The translations under genes and the position numbers were made by a program. Under the pieces are notes generated by a model that worked only from the letters and a program-made list of their open reading frames with translations, made no database searches and was not told where the DNA came from. From contig CAZDPJ010000007.1 in NCBI GenBank assembly GCA_964507405.1, positions 1 through 64,000 on the forward strand: a DNA stretch of 64,000 nucleotides, given 5' to 3'. The stretch is from UMGS75 sp964507405. GTDB taxonomy: Bacteria > Bacillota_I > Bacilli_A > ML615J-28 > CAG-313. Below, one piece after another: positions 31,201 through 39,303 of the stretch; the stretch's first letter is position 1, and every line of letters begins with the position of its first letter.

Positions 31201-31997
31201 GTTGTAGGAACAACAATTGATTTTACTTTACTTTGAATTGCAAATGCATAATTATGAATTTTTTTGATATCACTTGTAAAAGATATTGAAGTTAAATCTT
31301 TATCTAAAGATAAAACTAATTCTTTTGCTTCAGGAAATCCTTGGGCTCCATCAACAACATAATATAAAGTTTTATTTTCAAATGTATACTTTTGATTATT
31401 AGATAATTCGATTGTTTGTAAGCTTTCACAATCTAAGAATACTTGATCACCAATACTTGTAACTGAACTTGGGATACTAATTGTTTCAAGTTTTGTACAT
31501 TCTTTAAATACACCATCATCAATTGATACAAGACCTTGATTTAATTGAATAGTTGTAAGACCAATACAACCATAGAATGTTTCATATCCAAGTTCTGTGA
31601 TGTTTGATGGTAAAATAACACCATTTAAAGCAACACAGTTTTTGAATGCTTCATCACCAATTGATATAATACTATCTGGTAATTCAATAATTTCAAGTTT
31701 ACGACATTCTTTAAATGCTAGTCTTGAAATTGCATTAATTTTGGAACCACTTTCAAAAGTTACTTTTTTAACTTTATCATTTTTTTCAAATGCACTTTTA
31801 CCAATTACTTCAACATCATTTGGTATTTCTACTTCTTCTTCTTTACCGTTATATTTGATTAAAGTAGAACCTTGCATTTGGAAGATTGGAGTTTCTTCTT
31901 TTTTATTAACAACTGTAACAAGTAAAATTACAGCCGTCGCAACTAAAGCAATAAAAACTCCCCAAACAATTAATTTTGTTATTAGTTTTTTGTTCAT
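28245..31997 (-). CDS. BspA-type leucine-rich-repeat surface protein
   Basis: 1,250 residues. An N-terminal hydrophobic segment (residues ~8-30) after MNKK is a signal or signal anchor. Residues ~45-1,170 are a long run of LRR_5-type repeats with the recurring pattern I..IG..AF..C..L..I.LP (Treponema pallidum/BspA class). A Thr/Glu-rich linker follows (~1,190-1,220), then a terminal hydrophobic segment and a short basic tail RKRQNN. The tail resembles a cell-wall sorting signal, but no LPxTG-like motif precedes it, so the protein is probably held by one or both membrane segments. BspA-type proteins in gut and oral bacteria bind host matrix proteins or other microbes; the ligand here cannot be told. 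The ATG is preceded by GAGGGG. The gene stands alone between two intergenic gaps. Confidence 0.85.
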   Translation of the reverse strand: MNKKLITKLIVWGVFIALVATAVILLVTVVNKKEETPIFQMQGSTLIKYNGKEEEVEIPNDVEVIGKSAFEKNDKVKKVTFESGSKINAISRLAFKECRKLEIIELPDSIISIGDEAFKNCVALNGVILPSNITELGYETFYGCIGLTTIQLNQGLVSIDDGVFKECTKLETISIPSSVTSIGDQVFLDCESLQTIELSNNQKYTFENKTLYYVVDGAQGFPEAKELVLSLDKDLTSISFTSDIKKIHNYAFAIQSKVKSIVVPTTVTEIENNAFIGCTNVETVTVPFIGNTLDSSSAFKSIFGNDLTKLKTINVVNGTKVIEKAFRNLSSVQTINLPATIKSVGASSFEGCAALTTVTNLPTNLERIYSATFSGCTNLSETVLLSLINPNLKVIDEKAFAGCTKLTKLELPDNVISIGAGAYENCSGLLEASLLFIGSGYEFDVNTLPNGTKEIVKKANSFNRVATFGYIFDSTNSDSANSKVVSKLTKVEIRGSENLPQDAFKGCTNLETLVLNNNIESIGDYAFSDCRNLISITLPTNLSSLGMGALSNCSKISSINLPVNLTELKDSTFKNCTSLSLINLTNITKLGKAVFYGNTIVNVTIDSSNTSYQVINNSIYTKDTESGARELVFYIPSSEDEKEFVVDSNVTVIHSGAFVQCELEKLVIPSNVLEIKEGAIVNCLSLEELSVPFIGNKPENEENRNSSFSCIFGGTMTEASSFVVTVLSGTEVPNLAFLGCENVTGIKLEGGHFEKIGESAFAQCVNLKEINLSEGLLEIGEYAFLGCVSIETLNIPSTVKKLGDYALADCEMIASVNIPDALEELGVGVFRNWAALKTFNISSNHAKYSILDIEEGGKILLSKDQETLILYMPSNTVKKFVLPTTIKNIDAYAFSGAKVQEVVLGEEVQEIGTGIFSNCTRLTTVSLPSSLTTIPYSMFEKCSRLKTIVNSKDNGNLENVEVIEGRAFYYCTSLENHIITDKVKEIGESAFENCQKITEVVLPTQIDSIAKSAFKGCSKLTKVVFNENIKNVGESAFEDCRQLIDFNLCEGLEEIGEKAFANCGVSIVYLTDEEGNTVNDKDGKPVRKDIVLVIPSSVKTIGLQAFTGCNHFTKIYLPVELDDDGNIVSAPESIGSEAFGNMASTKFYSEGIKVITNEEGTESSNVYPEGWDNSMVGLQTAGIYCRDQFEVDSNGYPFTSDEDVSEETVPTTKRDTKPGQCDYKEDLGYYFMITAALLASVLLLRKRQNN

Positions 31998-32151
31998 ATT
32001 TACTACCCCTCATATTTAGTTAATTTTATTCAATTCATTTTAATCAATTTTTATATTTATATTATTACAAAAAATCGTCAAAATTGCAAGAGATTAGAAC
32101 GATAAATTGTATTTTTTTGAAATGTAATTTTTACCATTTCTTTATTAATTT

Positions 32152-34098
32152 TTATTTCTTTAAAATAAAATTAGAATTTCCTTCTGGATAATAGAATGCA
32201 GATTTACCATCCATATCTAAGTTGATAATCATTTCATTTGTTAAATCATATGCATATTCTATTTTAGAAGAACTTGTTAAACTACTACTTGTTAGTTTAA
32301 TGTTATTTATTGGTGCGTATAAATTATTAAACTGACCACCAACATCATGTAATTTCATATCAATTGATGTCGCTCGCACATCAGTTATTAATGAAGATGC
32401 CTTCGTTAATTCAAAATTAAATTTACTGAAAGTATTATTTGTTAATGTAACATCAGCTTGTTCAGATATGATTTCTGTATCAGGCGCAACAACATTATAG
32501 TTGTTATATTCGATACCATAATTTCTATAATCACCAAGTTTATCTAATTGATTATTAGTATAATTATCATTAATATTTTCACAAACAATTAAACCACTAG
32601 TTGCTTTTAATAAAATCTTTTCCGCTTTAATATAACTAAGTGTTTGATAAGAATTAACAAGTGATGTTACTTTTAAATCAGTAAATTTACTGCGAGTAAT
32701 TGTTAACTTACCTGTATTTTGAATTGTATAATCAAAAGTAACATAATTTAAATCATATAACTCATTTACTGAAGTACTAGAAGTTCCGGTAAAATTATTA
32801 CCACTTAATTTTTCTAAATAAATAGTACCAGATAAATTATTAAGTTTATAATCAGTAATTGTAGACTTTACAATTTTTACATTTGTTGATTCATTATGAT
32901 GATTAAATTTATTATATTGGTCATTACTAGATGTAAAATCACCTGAATTTTGAGTAAGTTTAATTTCATCAATTATATTATTACTACTTACTACTTGACC
33001 AGTATAAATGGTTGAATCTATTTTATTTATACTAGAATTTACTATAGCTAAAGTTCCACTTAAAATATTTATTTGTAAATTTTCTAGATTTACATTATCA
33101 ACTGAAATATCACCATAATTAATATCAATATTAATTTTATCAATATCTATTGATCCAGGTAAATATACAATAAGTTTAGATGTAGGTGATTTTATTAAAT
33201 TAAATAAATCATAAGTTTTCTTATCTTCATTTGTTATAGATAAAATTCCATTATTGAGTTCATAATGCATTTCATCAAATTCATATTCATAAATAACTTT
33301 AGGATTAGATATTGTATTATCTGTTTTTAATTCAATTTTTATTTGATTAGAATTAATATTTATTTGAGAAAAGTCATCCATTATTTCTTGTTCTATTTTT
33401 TGATTAGGAATATCATTAAATGAACGATAGAAATATCCTTTAGTCGCAATACTACAAATACCAAATAATACAAAACAACAAGCACATATACCTAATACTT
33501 TTAATAAGAATTTAGGTTTTTTTGTTTTTTCATTAAAGTAAAGAGTGAAACTAAATTCCATAAATGGATAAGTAACTCCTCTTGTTTTATCATAACAATT
33601 TAATATTTTAATTATTAATTCATTCGTTAAAATAATAAATAAATCTAAGATATAAATATATACAATGACCATCACAAGTAAATAACCACTAACAGCAAGG
33701 CCAGTCAATAAAGTATCAATAATTGAATTAAAAGTAAAAGCGTGAATAATGAGTGAGGCCATATTGATAATAATACGCCAGATGAAGACACTACCAAATA
33801 TTAATAGCGCAATACATGAAATTAAAAGTATTAAACATAGTGCAGTAATAAAGAAGTTTTTAATTTTTGTTCTTCTCTTACGTTTATTTAAATAGTTAAC
33901 ACCATGCATTTCATAAATGTTTTTAGCAATTGCTTCAGGGGTTTTTAAATTTTCAATTACTTTTTCTTCAGGTACACCATAATCAATTTCAACATCAATC
34001 TTATCACGATAATGTTTTAAGACTTCGTTTACTTGTTTAGGTGGAAGATATCGTAATTCTTCAGCCAAAGCATCTAAAAATTCATTTTTAGTTGTCAC
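32152..34098 (-). CDS. DUF1700 (HAAS)-type membrane protein with DUF4097-like beta region
   Basis: 648 residues. Residues 1-65 match the HAAS/DUF1700 helical domain: a short acidic-basic helical bundle with an ELRYLPPKQVNEVLKHY-like stretch. Four or five membrane segments follow between ~75 and 225. The C-terminal ~400 residues are short beta strands rich in Asn, Ser and Thr, like the DUF4097 putative adhesin/beta-helix domain. In Firmicutes, DUF1700 and DUF4097 genes usually lie beside a PadR regulator; none is adjacent here and the two domains are fused in one protein. The start codon is GTG, chosen because AAAGGAG lies 9 bases before it and no in-frame ATG is near. A TATAAT with an upstream TGT (extended -10, 34122-34130) is the likely promoter. 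Function is unknown; an envelope stress sensor is plausible. Confidence 0.7.
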   Translation of the reverse strand: MTTKNEFLDALAEELRYLPPKQVNEVLKHYRDKIDVEIDYGVPEEKVIENLKTPEAIAKNIYEMHGVNYLNKRKRRTKIKNFFITALCLILLISCIALLIFGSVFIWRIIINMASLIIHAFTFNSIIDTLLTGLAVSGYLLVMVIVYIYILDLFIILTNELIIKILNCYDKTRGVTYPFMEFSFTLYFNEKTKKPKFLLKVLGICACCFVLFGICSIATKGYFYRSFNDIPNQKIEQEIMDDFSQININSNQIKIELKTDNTISNPKVIYEYEFDEMHYELNNGILSITNEDKKTYDLFNLIKSPTSKLIVYLPGSIDIDKINIDINYGDISVDNVNLENLQINILSGTLAIVNSSINKIDSTIYTGQVVSSNNIIDEIKLTQNSGDFTSSNDQYNKFNHHNESTNVKIVKSTITDYKLNNLSGTIYLEKLSGNNFTGTSSTSVNELYDLNYVTFDYTIQNTGKLTITRSKFTDLKVTSLVNSYQTLSYIKAEKILLKATSGLIVCENINDNYTNNQLDKLGDYRNYGIEYNNYNVVAPDTEIISEQADVTLTNNTFSKFNFELTKASSLITDVRATSIDMKLHDVGGQFNNLYAPINNIKLTSSSLTSSSKIEYAYDLTNEMIINLDMDGKSAFYYPEGNSNFILKK

Positions 34099-34121
34099 TA
34101 CACATCACTCCTTTAAATCTT

Positions 34122-34130
34122 ATTATAACA
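34122..34130 (-). promoter_or_regulatory. Extended -10 element of the DUF1700 gene
   Basis: Minus-strand TGTTATAAT, 24 bases before the GTG start. A TTGACA lies only 8 bases upstream of it, too close to act as its -35, so this appears to be an extended -10 promoter. Confidence 0.45.
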
Positions 34131-34200
34131 CAATTTGTCAATTTTATAAAACGTTATACATTTTTACTTGCAAAGGCTTTCAATTTAAACAAAAGAGTAA

Positions 34201-34887
34201 CTACTTTTTGTCGTAATTACTCTTATTTTTTATTACTTGATTTGGTAAAATACTAGATGTAATTATCGTATTACAACCTATAACAGAATTTTCTCCAATT
34301 ACAGTATCTCCACCTAAAATAGTTGCATTTGAAAAAATAGTGACATTATTCATGATAGTAGGATGCCTTTTCTTATTTGTTAAATTAGTACTAGTAAATG
34401 ATTTGGTTCCAAGAGTTACACCATGATATATTTTAACATTATCATAAATAATAGTAGTTTCACCTATTACAATCCCCGTACCATGGTCAATAAAAAAGGC
34501 CTTACCAATAACAGCTGCAGGGTGAATGTCTATGCCTGTATCTGAATGAACTATTTCCATCATTATTCTTGAAATAAGTTTAAAGCCAGTACTATATAAA
34601 TTATGCGCAACACGGTAAACAAGGGTTGCGAAAAAACCTGGATAGCAAATTATTACTTCTTCTATTGATTGTACTGCTGGATCATTTCTTAAATAAGTAT
34701 CTAAATCCATAGATAATTCGCATTTTATATTATCTAAAAGAATCAAAAAATCTTTAAAAGAATAATTATTTTTAAATACCTTTTTAAAATTATTTAAAAA
34801 TCTTCTTTTTGAAATCTTTTTATTAAAATAACTCCCATATAAATAAATTCTAACATAATCTATGAAATTACTAATTACCTTAATCAT
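34201..34887 (-). CDS. cysE: Serine O-acetyltransferase
   Basis: 228 residues. Makes O-acetyl-L-serine from serine and acetyl-CoA, the first step of cysteine synthesis. An N-terminal helical domain is followed by a left-handed beta-helix of hexapeptide repeats. Family features visible are DIHPAA, the FFIDHGTGIVIGET block with the catalytic His-Asp region, and HGVTLGT. The ATG at 34887 is preferred over an adjacent TTG because AAGG lies 8 bases upstream. The reading frame overlaps the 3' end of cysK by 8 bases, so the two are translationally coupled. This matches the physical partnership of CysE and CysK in the cysteine synthase complex. The C-terminus ends in NYDKK rather than the usual CysK-docking Ile, so complex formation is uncertain. 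Confidence 0.92.
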   Translation of the reverse strand: MIKVISNFIDYVRIYLYGSYFNKKISKRRFLNNFKKVFKNNYSFKDFLILLDNIKCELSMDLDTYLRNDPAVQSIEEVIICYPGFFATLVYRVAHNLYSTGFKLISRIMMEIVHSDTGIDIHPAAVIGKAFFIDHGTGIVIGETTIIYDNVKIYHGVTLGTKSFTSTNLTNKKRHPTIMNNVTIFSNATILGGDTVIGENSVIGCNTIITSSILPNQVIKNKSNYDKK

Positions 34888-35764
34888 CAATAAAACCTTC
34901 TACTGATAAATATTTTTCACCACCATCAGGAAAAATAACAACAATAGATTTATATTTCTTTTCAAATAATTTTGCTGCCATATAAACAGCACCAGAACTA
35001 ATGCCTTCTAATAGTCCCATTTCTCTAAGTAATTTAGTTCCTTTATATGCCTCTTCATCAGTTACACTAATTACTTCATCAACAAAATCTGATTTATAAT
35101 TTTTAGGAATGAAGTTTGAACCAATGCCTTGAATTTTATGATGATGATAGTATCCAAGTGTTATAAGGGGAGATGACGATGGTTCTACACCAACTATTTG
35201 GATATTTTTATTTTTTTCTTTTAAGTATCTACCGACCCCACTAATTGTTGAAGCAGTCCCAATACCAATTACCACACACTCAACACTAGGTAAATCATCA
35301 TATATTTCTTTTCCCGTTGTTAGATAATTTGCTTCGATACATAATGGATTTTCAAATTGAGAAAATAAATAGCTATTAGGTATTCTTTCTTGTAAAAGCT
35401 TAGCTACTTTTGTTGCTTCTTTCATTCCATTTAAATTTGATGTAAGTACTATTTTAGCATTATATGCTTTTAATAATTGCATTCTTTCTTTAGACATATT
35501 ATTAGGCATTACAATAATACAATTTACTTTATGTTTACTACATAAACAAGCAAGTGATATTCCCATATTTCCACTAGTTGCTTCAATAATAGTTGTTAAT
35601 GAATTAATTTTATTATTTTTAATTCCATCATTTAATACCATTAAGGCTGCACGGTCTTTACTAGAACCAGTTAAATTAAATTTTTCAAGCTTAGCATATA
35701 TATTATTATTTAATTTTAACAATGGGGTTTTCCCAATTAGTTCTTCAATATTTTGGTAAATCAT
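34880..35764 (-). CDS. cysK: Cysteine synthase (O-acetylserine sulfhydrylase)
   Basis: 294 residues; a PLP enzyme that makes cysteine from O-acetylserine and sulfide. The Schiff-base lysine is in GSSKDRAA, the substrate loop is TSGNMG (usually TSGNTG), the phosphate-binding loop is GIGTAST and the C-terminal PDGGEKYL is typical. The ATG at 35764 is chosen over an in-frame ATG 20 codons upstream because AGGTGAT lies just before it and the shorter form matches the family N-terminus (IGKTPLLKL close to the start). It sits directly before cysE, forming a cysteine module after pnuC. Confidence 0.92.
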   Translation of the reverse strand: MIYQNIEELIGKTPLLKLNNNIYAKLEKFNLTGSSKDRAALMVLNDGIKNNKINSLTTIIEATSGNMGISLACLCSKHKVNCIIVMPNNMSKERMQLLKAYNAKIVLTSNLNGMKEATKVAKLLQERIPNSYLFSQFENPLCIEANYLTTGKEIYDDLPSVECVVIGIGTASTISGVGRYLKEKNKNIQIVGVEPSSSPLITLGYYHHHKIQGIGSNFIPKNYKSDFVDEVISVTDEEAYKGTKLLREMGLLEGISSGAVYMAAKLFEKKYKSIVVIFPDGGEKYLSVEGFIDD

Positions 35765-35854
35765 TCTATCACCTATAATAGGATATGCATTAAAGATATA
35801 TTTGTTACTCTCTAATTTTATCAAGCAAAAATTTCATATAGTTAATTTATTTAT

Positions 35855-36544
35855 TTAAATACTGTGTTGAACTCTTTTTCTTCTTTTCCAACTAATAAAT
35901 CCATATATATCATTAATTAAGAAAATAAAAAAACAAACAACAACTGATATATTGCTAATATCATGTAAAGAAGCAAGTATCCACAAAATAATTAACACAA
36001 TATCATTAGCAGCATAGGCTAAAGGAAAAAAATAACTTCTTCTAAATGTTAGGTATACAGCAATAAAGCTAGTCGTTACAGATATTGTACTTGGAATAAT
36101 ATTTAATGTATTAAAATATCTCAAAATATAATAAAAGAGAATTGTTATTATTATTGATAAAACCATCATAAATAACGTTTCTTTATTACTTAGATCTTTA
36201 ATTTTAACCTCACTTTTACCTTTTTCATATGGATTATTAAACCACGTTATTAAAGAAATAACAGCCATTGGAAGCGTAAGCCCAACATATGTTATCATTT
36301 CTCCATAATAAGAATTATTAAACGAAATAATACCATATAAAATACTAAATACAATCATTAATAATTGCCCTATTGGATTTCCCTTGGCATTAAATATTAA
36401 AGATGTAACCCCAAGTAAAGAAGAAGCAAGGGTTAAGTAATTAGTTTTATCAAATATGAAAAATGAAAAAATTATAAGAATAATAGAAAAGAACCAAAGA
36501 AAAAACTCAAATTTAGAAAAATAATTAATTAATTTTATGATCAT
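35855..36544 (-). CDS. pnuC: PnuC-family nicotinamide riboside transporter
   Basis: 229 residues with about seven membrane helices. It ends with the family pattern LINDIYGFISWKRRK at the C-terminus. PnuC proteins import nicotinamide riboside by facilitated diffusion for NAD salvage; relatives carry thiamine or riboflavin. The ATG at 36544 is used rather than an in-frame ATG 11 codons upstream, because AAGGAG precedes it by 8 bases and the upstream stretch lies inside a structured leader. It lies between the tRNA pair and cysK. Substrate assignment rests on family resemblance only. Confidence 0.85.
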   Translation of the reverse strand: MIIKLINYFSKFEFFLWFFSIILIIFSFFIFDKTNYLTLASSLLGVTSLIFNAKGNPIGQLLMIVFSILYGIISFNNSYYGEMITYVGLTLPMAVISLITWFNNPYEKGKSEVKIKDLSNKETLFMMVLSIIITILFYYILRYFNTLNIIPSTISVTTSFIAVYLTFRRSYFFPLAYAANDIVLIILWILASLHDISNISVVVCFFIFLINDIYGFISWKRRKRVQHSI

Positions 36545-36556
36545 AATTTTCTCCTT

Positions 36557-36636
36557 AAAAAAAGCACCCGTATGCACATCTTCAAAGACCTAATGACATG
36601 CAAACGAATGCTTCGCATTCTACTACTCGGTAGCAG
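36557..36636 (-). ncRNA. Structured 5' leader of pnuC, candidate riboswitch
   Basis: On the minus strand three helices follow each other: CUGCUAC-CGA-GUAGUAG (36620-36636), GAAUGC-GAA-GCAUUC (36606-36620), and GCAUGUC paired with GAUGUGC around a 14-base loop (36574-36601). A small GCAU/GUGC hairpin can compete with the last helix and is followed by seven Us (36557-36563). The pnuC ribosome site comes immediately after. NAD+-II riboswitches are known upstream of pnuC, but I could not match the consensus from memory, so the class is only a suggestion. Confidence 0.5.
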
Positions 36637-36667
36637 TTATATTTATAATTTAATGAAATTCGCTATT

Positions 36668-36697
36668 AAAAAATATAGATACCTAAAATATCTATAT
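36668..36697 (-). terminator. Terminator after the tRNA pair
   Basis: Nine-bp stem ATATAGATA / TATCTATAT with a 7-base loop followed by six Ts on the minus strand, downstream of tRNA-Gln. It is AT-rich and thus modest in strength; read-through into pnuC is possible. Confidence 0.6.
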
Positions 36698-36713
36698 CAT
36701 TATACTAAAAATA

Positions 36714-36789
36714 TGGTAGGGCTAGATAGATTCGAACTATCGAAATGACGGAGTCAAAGTCCGTTGCCTTACCGCTTGGCTATAGCCCT
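36714..36789 (-). tRNA. tRNA-Gln (anticodon TTG)
   Basis: Full cloverleaf on the minus strand: acceptor AGGGCTA / TAGCCCT, discriminator A and encoded CCA. The anticodon loop is CTTTGAC with anticodon TTG, and the T-loop is GTTCGAATC. The body closely resembles the Bacillus glutamine tRNA as I recall it. Confidence 0.95.
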
Positions 36790-36798
36790 ATTAAAAGA

Positions 36799-36883
36799 TG
36801 GTGGGGAGGGACGGATTCGAACCATCGAACTCGGAGAGAGTGGATTTACAGTCCACCGCGTTTAGCCACTTCGCTACCTCCCC
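36799..36883 (-). tRNA. tRNA-Tyr (anticodon GTA)
   Basis: Class II tRNA of 85 bases with a long variable arm. Acceptor GGGGAGG / CCTCCCC, discriminator A, encoded CCA, and anticodon GTA in the loop CTGTAAA. It lies 9 bases upstream of tRNA-Gln in the same transcript. Confidence 0.95.
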
Positions 36884-36902
36884 ATTAATTGATTGCTATG
36901 AT

Positions 36903-36931
36903 ATTATACTATAAAACTAGATATTTGTAAA
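36903..36931 (-). promoter_or_regulatory. Promoter of the tRNA-Tyr/tRNA-Gln unit
   Basis: Minus-strand -35 TTTACA (36926-36931), 17-bp spacer and -10 TATAAT (36903-36908), about 20 bases before the tRNA-Tyr 5' end. Confidence 0.75.
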
Positions 36932-36981
36932 ATCTTTTGCTTATTTTTATAATTAATTATCATAACTTTCAATTAAGGATA

Positions 36982-37404
36982 TTAGTTTTTAAGTTTTTTC
37001 TTTTTTATTATTTTTTTAAATATACATTTAAAAAGGGTTATTAATTCAAAAGGAATTAAAATAGTCTTTAAGATAGTTAATAAAAAAGGTTTAATATTTT
37101 GATCATAAAATGATAAAGTTTTAATTAAAGACTTTCGTAATAAATAAATATATATAACAAAACCTATTATTAAAAATACTATAAAATAAATTGGTATATA
37201 TCCCGTTGCTAGTTTATAACTAAAAAAATATGTAATAATTAATTGAATAATACAGTATAATACTTCAATAATTACTTTTATTATTGTTGACCATTTAGTC
37301 TTATTTATACTAAATAGTATTACATCATATGTGCTTATTAAATAAATTCCATAAGCAACAAGATATATAATAATATATATTTCTTCTTTTAATGGATGAA
37401 TCAT
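36982..37404 (-). CDS. yabQ: YabQ-like sporulation membrane protein
   Basis: 140 residues with four predicted membrane helices and a very basic C-terminal tail (KKIIKKKKLKN). The arrangement and its coupling to the YabP-like gene by an ATGA overlap match the yabP-yabQ pair of spore formers. In Bacillus, YabQ is a membrane protein of the outer forespore membrane needed for cortex formation. Sequence similarity is weak at this level, so the call leans on context. An alternative is a generic small membrane protein. Confidence 0.65.
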   Translation of the reverse strand: MIHPLKEEIYIIIYLVAYGIYLISTYDVILFSINKTKWSTIIKVIIEVLYCIIQLIITYFFSYKLATGYIPIYFIVFLIIGFVIYIYLLRKSLIKTLSFYDQNIKPFLLTILKTILIPFELITLFKCIFKKIIKKKKLKN

Positions 37405-37691
37405 TTAAATACTTTGGTTAAGAAGCTTTGTTTCTTTTCTTGTTTTTTAGTTTCAACTTTATAAGACAAACTATCAATATTTCCAATTATCCATAGAATT
37501 CCTTTTTCTATTTCTAATTTCTTCATTTCGAGATTTGTTCCTTTAACTGTTAATAATCCTAAATTAGTATTAATTACAAACTCTAATTCATTTAAACTTT
37601 CTATTTTCTTTACTCCTGTTAATTCTACTTTCTTACGATCCTTTAGTTTTATTTCCTGTTCTAAATTTTCAATCTTATTTTCATAATTCAT
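37401..37691 (-). CDS. yabP: YabP-like sporulation protein
   Basis: 96 residues. It has the YabP/YqfC pattern: a short N-terminal helix, then DRKKVELTGVKKIESLNE and FVINTNLGLLTVKG, ending with a beta-rich 'IxGxIxxLxY' stretch and a Lys-rich tail. In Bacillus, yabP mutants fail to assemble cortex or coat properly. The ATG at 37691 is chosen because GGGAGG precedes it; an upstream in-frame GTG falls within that ribosome site. It overlaps yabQ by 4 bases. In Bacillus these genes follow yabO (rqcP). Here rqcP lies 8.5 kb away beside ftsH, so the ancestral block has been split. Confidence 0.78.
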   Translation of the reverse strand: MNYENKIENLEQEIKLKDRKKVELTGVKKIESLNELEFVINTNLGLLTVKGTNLEMKKLEIEKGILWIIGNIDSLSYKVETKKQEKKQSFLTKVFK

Positions 37692-37805
37692 ATTTATACC
37701 TCCCACTAATGTATTATATGTTTAAATTATTTATCATATAACTATTATTTTTAGAGAAATTATGATAAAATAAGAAATGATATAAAAGTACAAGGAGGTA
37801 CTATA

Positions 37806-39293
37806 ATGGATCAAAATTTAACAGAACAAGAATTAGTCCGTCGTCAAAAGATGGAAGATTTACGTGAAAAAGGCATTGACCCTTTTGGTAGTCGTTATGA
37901 AAGAACTGCTACTACAGGAGAGTTACGTACTAAATATGGAGAAAAAACAAAAGAAGAATTAGAAGAATTAGCTATAGAGGTCAGCGTGGCTGGTAGAATT
38001 ATGACTAAACGTCGTAATGGTAAAATTAGTTTCATGCATTTACAAGATAAAGATGGACAAATTCAAATTTATCTACGCTATGATGTATTAGGTGAAGAAG
38101 CTTATAACTTATTTAAGACTTCAGATATTGGCGATATCGTAGGTATCAAAGGTGAAGTAATGCGTACTCAAACTGGTGAATTAAGTGTTAAAGCTCTTGA
38201 ATACACTCACTTAACTAAAGCTTTAAGACCTTTACCAGAAAAATTCCATGGTCTTCAGGATAAGGAAGAAGCTAGACGTAGACGTTATGTTGACTTAATT
38301 ATGAATGAAGATGCACGTCGTATCGCCTTTACTCGTCCTAAAATTATTAGAGGTATCCAAAGATATCTTGAAAATATGGGATTCGTTGAAGTTGAAACTC
38401 CAGTATTAAATCCAATCTTAGGTGGTGCTTCAGCAAGACCATTTGTTACTCATCATAATGTTCTTGATATGGATTTCTATTTAAGAATTGCGACTGAATT
38501 ATCATTAAAACGTTTAATCGTTGGTGGTATGGAAAGAGTATATGAAATAGGTAGATTATTTAGAAATGAAGGTATGGATGCTACTCATAATCCTGAATTC
38601 ACTACCGTTGAAGCATATATGGCTTATGGTGACATTACTGATATGATGGATTTAGCGGAAGGACTAATCAATAGTCTTGCTAAAGAAGTTATTGGAACAA
38701 CTAATATTACATATCGTGGTAAAGAAATTTGTTTAGACGCTCCATTTAAACGTCTACACATGGTTGATGGAATTAAAGAACAAACAGGTATTGATTTCTA
38801 TGAAATAACTGATTTAGAAGAAATGTTACGTCTTGCTAAAGAACATCACATTGATGTTCCTAAACATCAAATGTCTTACGGACATATTATTAATTTATTC
38901 TTTGAAAAATATGTTGAAGAAACATTAATTCAACCTACATTTGTTTATGGACATCCAATTGAAATTAGCCCTCTTGCTAAAAAGAATGCAAAAGACCCAA
39001 GATTCACTGACAGATTTGAATTATTCATTAACGGAAAAGAATATGCTAATGCATTTACTGAATTAAATGACCCAATTGACCAAAGACAAAGATTTGAAGC
39101 TCAATTAAAGGAAAAAGAATTAGGTAACGATGAAGCTACCGAAATGGATGAAGACTTCATTGAAGCACTTGAATATGGAATGCCTCCTACTGGTGGTATT
39201 GGTATCGGTGTCGATAGATTAGTTATGTTACTTACTAATACAGATACTATACGTGATGTACTTCTTTTCCCTCATATGCGTTCAAGACAATAA
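37806..39293 (+). CDS. lysS: Lysine--tRNA ligase, class II
   Basis: 495 residues; charges tRNA-Lys. An N-terminal OB-fold anticodon-binding domain (residues ~55-150) is followed by the class II catalytic core: motif 1 near 'IQRYLENMGFVEVETP', motif 2 GRLFRNEG..THNPEFT, and motif 3 GGIGIGVDRLVML. Length is normal for the family. AAGGAGG lies 7 bases before the ATG. It has its own strong terminator and diverges from yabP. Confidence 0.97.
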   Translation: MDQNLTEQELVRRQKMEDLREKGIDPFGSRYERTATTGELRTKYGEKTKEELEELAIEVSVAGRIMTKRRNGKISFMHLQDKDGQIQIYLRYDVLGEEAYNLFKTSDIGDIVGIKGEVMRTQTGELSVKALEYTHLTKALRPLPEKFHGLQDKEEARRRRYVDLIMNEDARRIAFTRPKIIRGIQRYLENMGFVEVETPVLNPILGGASARPFVTHHNVLDMDFYLRIATELSLKRLIVGGMERVYEIGRLFRNEGMDATHNPEFTTVEAYMAYGDITDMMDLAEGLINSLAKEVIGTTNITYRGKEICLDAPFKRLHMVDGIKEQTGIDFYEITDLEEMLRLAKEHHIDVPKHQMSYGHIINLFFEKYVEETLIQPTFVYGHPIEISPLAKKNAKDPRFTDRFELFINGKEYANAFTELNDPIDQRQRFEAQLKEKELGNDEATEMDEDFIEALEYGMPPTGGIGIGVDRLVMLLTNTDTIRDVLLFPHMRSRQ

Positions 39294-39303
39294 TAATTAA
39301 ATA

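Noticed and set aside
36557..36636. T-box or TPP riboswitch upstream of pnuC
   Set aside because: No T-box sequence (GGUGGNACCGCG) and no TPP-type CUGAGA/ACCUGA elements; the leader is only about 80 nt long.
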